A stretch of 37,889 bases of DNA, taken from contig NZ_JAQGMM010000561.1 in the NCBI RefSeq assembly GCF_028292365.1, positions 1 through 37,889 of the forward strand. Reading direction: 5' to 3'. Position numbers and translations under genes: made by a program. The notes below the pieces were generated by a model. That model saw nothing but the letters and a program-made list of their open reading frames with translations. It was not told where the DNA came from and ran no database searches. Positions 33,706-37,889 of the stretch are shown in pieces (position 1 is the first letter of the stretch; every line of letters starts with the position of its first letter). Origin of the DNA: Caballeronia sp. Lineage in GTDB: Bacteria; Pseudomonadota; Gammaproteobacteria; Burkholderiales; Burkholderiaceae.

Positions 33706-35076
33706 TTAAGCTGAAATTGGCTCGCTCCGATGCGAATCCCTCAGCGCAGACAGGGTATTTACTATGTCGCCGAACAAAGGCCGCTCGCCGGCTTGCTCGC
33801 TCAGGCAGCTATCTTTCAGCCTGATGAGCGTCGCCATGTTGCTTTGCGTGGACCCTTGGGCATCGCATCGATCGATCAATTCTTCTAGCAGGCAACCAAA
33901 GGCTCTTACTTCCAGGCGCTGGAGCGCGGGGGCCAGCGTTTGATTATCGGCTGCATAAAAAGAGGCCGCGCCAAAATCTCCCATTAGCGCGTAGCCCTGA
34001 GCGCCATGCAGAATGTTGTGGGCGTACAGGTCGCCATGCATGATGCCTTGGAGATGCAAATGCGCCGCCGCCGATGCAATTCCATGCGCGACGCTTAACG
34101 CCGAAGTCAGGTCGAAGCGGGTATCGATGTCATAGATATCGCGCGTGCACGACGCGAGGCTTGGTGGTCCGGCAAGGTTCCTGAGCTGCGGGTCGATCAG
34201 CTCCATCACGAGGCCGTCGACGTTGGTGGGATGGTCCTTGATTTTGCCGAGTACCGGAATCAAATTAGGATGTGCACCCGCAGCAATGCATGCTGCCATC
34301 TCGCAGAGCGGCAGACCATCGCTTGTGACAGCGCCCTTGAATAGCTTGACTGCGACGAGCCGGGTGTCGTCGCTTGGTGTTGGATACGCTGTCCGATGTT
34401 CTGCACGATGAATAACCCCCGACGCCCCTTCTCCCAGCCGATGCTGCAGGTCAAGCGCCTGCCATGGAATATCGGCGACGGGCGTATTCGTCATTGCGCT
34501 GGCTTCCATTTTTTCGTTGAATGGATTTCCCGCGTGTGCCAACCACGACAGCCGTGGCAAGGACGTCACCCAAACCGGCAGTTCGGCAAGCCGATTAGCG
34601 GCCAGCCGGATCAGTTCGAGGCGAGAGCATGCTGCCAACTCCACTGGCAACTCGCGTAACCGGTTGCCGGCCAGCATCAGCTTCTGTAGCTGAGTGCAGT
34701 TGCCGATCTCGGGCGGCAGCCCCTCGACTTCGTTGTCGGTCAGGATCAGCCAGCGAAGTTTGGGCGGCAATGAAACGCCTGATACCTTGCGGATGCGATT
34801 TGCCTTGAACCCGACCATGCTCAATTGCGCGCACTGCCCGAGGACTTCGGGGAGCTCTGTGAACTGGTTGTTCGAGCAGAAGATCGTGTGCAGATTCGTC
34901 AGGCGCGGCAAATCGTCTGGCAGCGACGATAAAGCATTGCCGGACAAGTCGAGGATTTCGAGCGTATCGGACAGATCGAATATCTCGCGCGGAAATTCAT
35001 TCAGGCCGCAGGTCAGCGTCAGTCGTTGGATACCGGCTAGTTGTCCGGCGCGAAGTTGTTTGAGTGTGCTTGTCAC
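33706..35076 (-). CDS. Leucine-rich-repeat protein kinase (soluble LRR-kinase fusion)
   Basis: 456 residues. Residues about 15-185 are 7-8 leucine-rich repeats of about 23 residues with the LxxLDLSGNxLxxLPxxL pattern. A eukaryotic-type protein kinase domain follows (about 205-445). Its catalytic set looks complete: G-loop 214-220 (LGEGASG), Lys244 (VAVKLFK), Glu259, catalytic loop His347-Gly-Asp349 to Asn354 (HGDLYAHN), and Asp367-Phe-Gly (DFG). The activation segment between DFG and the EVRAFG helix is only about 20 residues, without an APE motif. No signal peptide or membrane helix, so it is cytoplasmic. It is the downstream member of a minus-strand stretch with the SDR gene (201-bp gap). 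Known annotations exist for related LRR kinases, but no function is established. Confidence 0.9.
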   Translation of the reverse strand: MTSTLKQLRAGQLAGIQRLTLTCGLNEFPREIFDLSDTLEILDLSGNALSSLPDDLPRLTNLHTIFCSNNQFTELPEVLGQCAQLSMVGFKANRIRKVSGVSLPPKLRWLILTDNEVEGLPPEIGNCTQLQKLMLAGNRLRELPVELAACSRLELIRLAANRLAELPVWVTSLPRLSWLAHAGNPFNEKMEASAMTNTPVADIPWQALDLQHRLGEGASGVIHRAEHRTAYPTPSDDTRLVAVKLFKGAVTSDGLPLCEMAACIAAGAHPNLIPVLGKIKDHPTNVDGLVMELIDPQLRNLAGPPSLASCTRDIYDIDTRFDLTSALSVAHGIASAAAHLHLQGIMHGDLYAHNILHGAQGYALMGDFGAASFYAADNQTLAPALQRLEVRAFGCLLEELIDRCDAQGSTQSNMATLIRLKDSCLSEQAGERPLFGDIVNTLSALRDSHRSEPISA

Positions 35077-35277
35077 TATGGCGGGAATATCCAGGATGGG
35101 CGGCAGGTTGGCGTTGCCCGTGCGGGATCGATTTTACCGAGTATTTTCGAAGGCATGACCGGCCGTTCGAAAACCGCCCAATGCCGCGATAGCCGGCAAC
35201 GGTTATCTGCTTACGGTTCGAGAATATTCGAGGTGCGAGCCTTGGGCGAAGTTAGCCACTAGTGACTTGCGTATTCC

Positions 35278-36027
35278 CTAGATCTGCGCGGCCCCGCCAT
35301 CCACGAACAGTTCGCTTCCGTTGACAAAGCTGCTGTCATCGGAAGCCAGGAACAGTGCCGCGCTCGCCGTCTCCGTGGGATCGCCAAGGCGGCCAAGCGG
35401 TGTCGTGGTCTGCACGAACCGGATCATCTCCTTGCTCGCTTCTTCCGAGGTGGCTAGGCCATGCCATCCCGGTGTAGAGGTTGCGCCCGGAACAAGCACA
35501 TTGACGCGGATCTTGCGTGGCGCGAGATCGAGGATCCAGCTTCGCGCGAAATTGCGGATCGCTGCCTTGCTCGCGCTGTAGACGCTGAATGACGGCGTGC
35601 CAGTGACCTCGGTAGTCGAGCCGGTGAGGATGACCGAGGCGCCGTCCTTGAGCAGCGGGAGCGCCTTCTGCACCGTGAATAGCGTGCCTTTTACATTGGT
35701 CGCGAAGGTTTTATCGAAGTGCTCTTCCGTGATTTCCCCGAGCGCGGCAAATTCGCCACCGCCGGCGTTGGCGAACAGGACATCGATCGTTCCTGCTTCA
35801 TCTTTTACGATCGCAAAAAGGCGGTCCAGGTCGGCGAGGCTGGACACATCACCCTGAATGCCGCGCGCATTTTCGCCCACCTCGGCAACGGCCGCATCGA
35901 GTTCCTTTTGACGTCGGCCGCTCATGAAAACGCGCGCACCTTCCTCCGCAAAACGCTTTGCTGTCGCGAGGCCAATGCCGCTATTTGCACCCGTTACCAC
36001 TGCCACTTTTCCGCTGAGCTTACCCAT
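35278..36027 (-). CDS. Short-chain dehydrogenase/reductase
   Basis: 249 residues from the ATG at 36027, chosen because AGGAGA lies upstream at good spacing and the protein then begins at the Rossmann fold (an ATG 16 codons earlier adds unrelated sequence). The cofactor motif TGANSGIG is at 12-19, NAG at 87-89, and the catalytic Ser137, Tyr150 and Lys154 are present. A NAD(P)-dependent oxidoreductase of unknown substrate; close relatives are often annotated as glucose 1-dehydrogenase-like. It is divergent from an HxlR regulator, with a 95-bp gap carrying an inverted repeat, so it is probably controlled by that regulator, a common arrangement for stress-induced reductases. Confidence 0.92.
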   Translation of the reverse strand: MGKLSGKVAVVTGANSGIGLATAKRFAEEGARVFMSGRRQKELDAAVAEVGENARGIQGDVSSLADLDRLFAIVKDEAGTIDVLFANAGGGEFAALGEITEEHFDKTFATNVKGTLFTVQKALPLLKDGASVILTGSTTEVTGTPSFSVYSASKAAIRNFARSWILDLAPRKIRVNVLVPGATSTPGWHGLATSEEASKEMIRFVQTTTPLGRLGDPTETASAALFLASDDSSFVNGSELFVDGGAAQI

Positions 36028-36088
36028 CTGAAAATCTCCTGGTCGAGTTCGAAGATTCATTATGGTCGGGTACATTCTGTTAGGCTAG

Positions 36089-36104
36089 TACCTACCTAAA
36101 GGTA
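36089..36104. promoter_or_regulatory. Candidate HxlR operator between SDR and HxlR genes
   Basis: TACCT (36089-36093) and AGGTA (36100-36104) form an inverted repeat with a 6-bp spacer in the divergent gap, overlapping the region where promoters for both genes must lie. HxlR/MarR-type repressors bind such short palindromes. Confidence 0.45.
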
Positions 36105-36122
36105 TGTGTGGGGATTCTTTTT

Positions 36123-36473
36123 ATGGAAAACCGGGCGTTTAGTTGCGGACTCGAGGTAGCCCTTTCGGTTATCGGAGGGAAGTGGAAGCCGATCGTGCTG
36201 TTTCATCTGAACAGTGGGCCGCGCCGGTTCGGCGAATTAAGGCGTCTTGTCGCCGGCATCAGCGAAAAGGTCCTGATCCAGCAGGTTCGCGAGTTGGCTG
36301 AGGATGGCATTATCGTGCGGCGTGACTACCATGAGGTGCCGCCAAGGGTCGATTATGAAATGACGGAGTTCGGCAAGACGCTGGCGAAAGCGCTCATGCC
36401 TCTCTGTGCCTGGGGCGATGAAAACAGGGAACGCATAGACGGTTTGTTGCTGGACAAGGTGAAGACTGAATAG
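36123..36473 (+). CDS. HxlR-family transcriptional regulator
   Basis: 116 residues from the ATG at 36123, which is preferred to the in-frame GTG at 36108 because it follows a GGGG stretch and gives the usual short N-terminus (MENRAFSCGLEVALSVIGGKW). The single winged-helix domain carries the family signature VIGGKWKPIVLFHL and RRFGELRRLVAGISEKVLIQQVRELAEDGII. One cysteine near the N-terminus (FSCGLE) sits where redox-sensing HxlR proteins keep theirs. It is divergent from the SDR gene, which it likely represses until an electrophile or other inducer arrives (inference). Confidence 0.9.
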   Translation: MENRAFSCGLEVALSVIGGKWKPIVLFHLNSGPRRFGELRRLVAGISEKVLIQQVRELAEDGIIVRRDYHEVPPRVDYEMTEFGKTLAKALMPLCAWGDENRERIDGLLLDKVKTE

Positions 36474-36640
36474 ACGATGTTTGGTGTACTGATGAATCGG
36501 ATGCAATCAAGTGCATGCATTTCCGAAAAGGCCGTCGACATGATCAAAGGTGTACCACGCGCTCGCCTCCCGTCCTCGGACGCCATTGATCGTGACCCGG
36601 CTCGTGCAAGGGCGTGAATCTCCCAGGCCCGACAACGGCA

Positions 36641-37294
36641 TCACTGGTTGGCGAGACGCACCGGCGTAGACCGTTCAATGACCTGCATGCCGCGTCCGAA
36701 CACGACGCGCGAGAAGAAGTGCGCCAGCACGGACTCGGCCAGTTCTCCCGTCACGGCCTGCGGGTTGATCGAATAGAAGAACCGCACGCCGTTGCATAAC
36801 GCCATTAATCCAAGCGCGAGTGTTTCAGCGGGTAACGGCGTACCTGCACGCACTGAAAACTCGCGGATATACACGGTCATTTGCTCGAGCTTTTCATGCA
36901 GGAAGGCGTTGAAGATCACGCGGAACTCAGCATCGCGCGATGCAAGCAGTTGCGCTTCGACCCATAGCAGGAAGTTTTTATTGTCGCGGTACAAGTGGCT
37001 GTAAAAAAGCAGTGCGCGGTCTTCCAGATCCTCACGTGTGACTTGTCCTTGCATGATGCCGTGCAAGCCGGCTTGCACGGCAAGATGATCGCGTTTGAGA
37101 AGTTCAATCAGCAATTCCTGCTTGCTGCGAAAATTCGAATAGAACGCGCCACGCGTATAACCTGCGGCCAATACAATTTCTTCAACGCTTCCCGCGACGA
37201 ACCCTTTCTTCGTGAAAATGATTTGAGAAGCGTCAAGCAGATGTTGGCGCGTTTGTTCTCGGGCTTGCTCGCGGGTGAGCCGTTCGCGGGTCAT
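36641..37294 (-). CDS. TetR-family transcriptional regulator
   Basis: 217 residues from the ATG at 37294; the frame is open 25 codons further up but overlaps the end of the hydrolase gene, so the later start (MTRERLTREQAREQTRQHLL) is preferred. The DNA-binding domain (about 15-60) has the TetR pattern GFVAGSVEEIVLAAGYTRGAFYSNFRSKQEL with YSNF for the usual YxHF. The C-terminal half is the ligand-binding helical domain. It lies 28 bp downstream of an alpha/beta hydrolase on the same strand and is probably cotranscribed and autoregulated. The inducer is unknown. Confidence 0.9.
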   Translation of the reverse strand: MTRERLTREQAREQTRQHLLDASQIIFTKKGFVAGSVEEIVLAAGYTRGAFYSNFRSKQELLIELLKRDHLAVQAGLHGIMQGQVTREDLEDRALLFYSHLYRDNKNFLLWVEAQLLASRDAEFRVIFNAFLHEKLEQMTVYIREFSVRAGTPLPAETLALGLMALCNGVRFFYSINPQAVTGELAESVLAHFFSRVVFGRGMQVIERSTPVRLANQ

Positions 37295-37322
37295 GTCGTC
37301 ATCCGTAAGCTCAACCTGGCGA

Positions 37323-37889
37323 CTATTGGGCGACTGGGGAAGCAGGTGTCGTCCGCAGTTCGTCTGCAACCGTCTGGAGCCACTCCATGGTCACTGAAGG
37401 GGCGGTCACCGGCAGCATATGACCACCGTCGACCAATCGCAAATTTGTCGTATCCAGCTTTCGCTTGAGTGCCTCACCATGACTCCGCCAATCCAATATC
37501 CCGTCTTCGCGTCCGTAGAGCACGTCTACGGGCATGCGCAAATCTGCATACCGGTTTTCCATGGCCGGGAGTTCGCTGGCGACTGCCATCAGGTCGGACG
37601 ACGCCGCATAGAAACTGCGGGGCCTCAAGCCAAGCAACCCACCTCCTTTGACGCCGAAATCGTTGGGAACAGGATCGGGACCAAACACGATATCCAGGAT
37701 CGCGCGACTGCCCTTGATCGCGAACGGAGTGGCCACCGTGAAAGATACGATCCGCCGGACCAACGGGGATCGAATCAGCAGGCCGCCAAAGGCCTGACTC
37801 GCATCGACCAGATGCGTCAGCGGGGCGATCAACGCCAGCCGGCTGACACTGTTCGGATGGTCGAGGCCGACCGCCAGCGCAATGGCGCC
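37323..37889 (-). CDS. Alpha/beta hydrolase, C-terminal part (5' end outside window)
   Basis: The frame runs to the edge, with GAIALAVGLDHPNSVSRLAL preceding the first internal TTG, so this is the 3' two thirds of a longer gene; the nucleophile GxSxG lies just outside. The visible part has a cap-like helical region (VSFTVATPFAIKGSRAILDI) and the acid Asp in YGREDGILDW. The catalytic His is in DGGHMLP. It is an alpha/beta hydrolase (esterase, lipase or dienelactone-type), substrate unknown. A TetR gene follows 28 bp later, suggesting a regulated pair. Confidence 0.85.
   Translation of the reverse strand, partial: GAIALAVGLDHPNSVSRLALIAPLTHLVDASQAFGGLLIRSPLVRRIVSFTVATPFAIKGSRAILDIVFGPDPVPNDFGVKGGGLLGLRPRSFYAASSDLMAVASELPAMENRYADLRMPVDVLYGREDGILDWRSHGEALKRKLDTTNLRLVDGGHMLPVTAPSVTMEWLQTVADELRTTPASPVAQ

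Noticed and set aside
35077..35277. Possible gene between the SDR and the LRR kinase
   Set aside because: Only short frames without start signals; treated as intergenic.
36474..36640. Terminator or gene between the convergent HxlR and TetR genes
   Set aside because: No perfect stem with T-run and no supported frame were found.

Overview
The window looks like chromosomal DNA of a GC-rich betaproteobacterium, most likely Burkholderiaceae (Burkholderia, Paraburkholderia or Caballeronia). This is inferred from composition and gene content: hopanoid genes, a PXPV-repeat exported protein, many hybrid histidine kinases, and a manganese riboswitch in front of mntP. I saw no rRNA, tRNA, CRISPR array, transposase or phage gene.

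Layout. 1-2.3 kb: the 3' end of hpnB faces a hypothetical gene and hpnA (hopanoid side-chain synthesis). 2.4-8.3 kb: one operon-like run of hybrid kinase, CheR, a receiver-less CheB and a receiver-kinase fusion, probably a non-chemotactic signalling module. 8.5-10.1 kb: acylphosphatase, then a solitary egtD on the other strand. 10.7-20.1 kb: a dense two-component region with two more hybrid kinases, an OmpR/EnvZ-type pair, a divergent OmpR-type paralogue without a kinase, a degenerate single receiver, and two small exported low-complexity proteins. 20.3-22.7 kb: an 18-codon Cys/Gly peptide ORF, a lytic transglycosylase with a readable promoter, and a membrane diguanylate cyclase. 23.0-26.7 kb: metal transport, with a yybP-ykoY manganese riboswitch plus mntP, then an atypical NRAMP-like transporter behind a leader of about 735 nt. 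27.0-33.6 kb: a catabolic island with a LysR regulator, a palindromic operator, a VanA-like Rieske oxygenase, its ferredoxin-reductase, a DUF2817/M14-like hydrolase, an amino-acid-binding protein and an FMN alpha-hydroxyacid dehydrogenase. 33.7-37.9 kb: a leucine-rich-repeat protein kinase, a divergent SDR/HxlR pair, a TetR regulator, and an alpha/beta hydrolase cut by the window edge.

The strongest candidate for something undescribed is the leader of the NRAMP-like gene. A good sigma70 promoter lies about 740 nt upstream of the coding start. The leader holds several hairpins and three short ORFs with Shine-Dalgarno sites. One hairpin buries the ribosome-binding site of the second short ORF, and the third short ORF runs across the transporter start. 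The transporter itself has lost key NRAMP metal-site residues (DPGN reads DAGA, MPH reads APW). It is therefore probably not an ordinary manganese importer, and Mg2+ or another ion is plausible. Other points of interest are a four-codon mini-ORF that appears to hand ribosomes to the receiver-kinase gene, the LRR-kinase fusion, and the Cys-containing micro-peptide.
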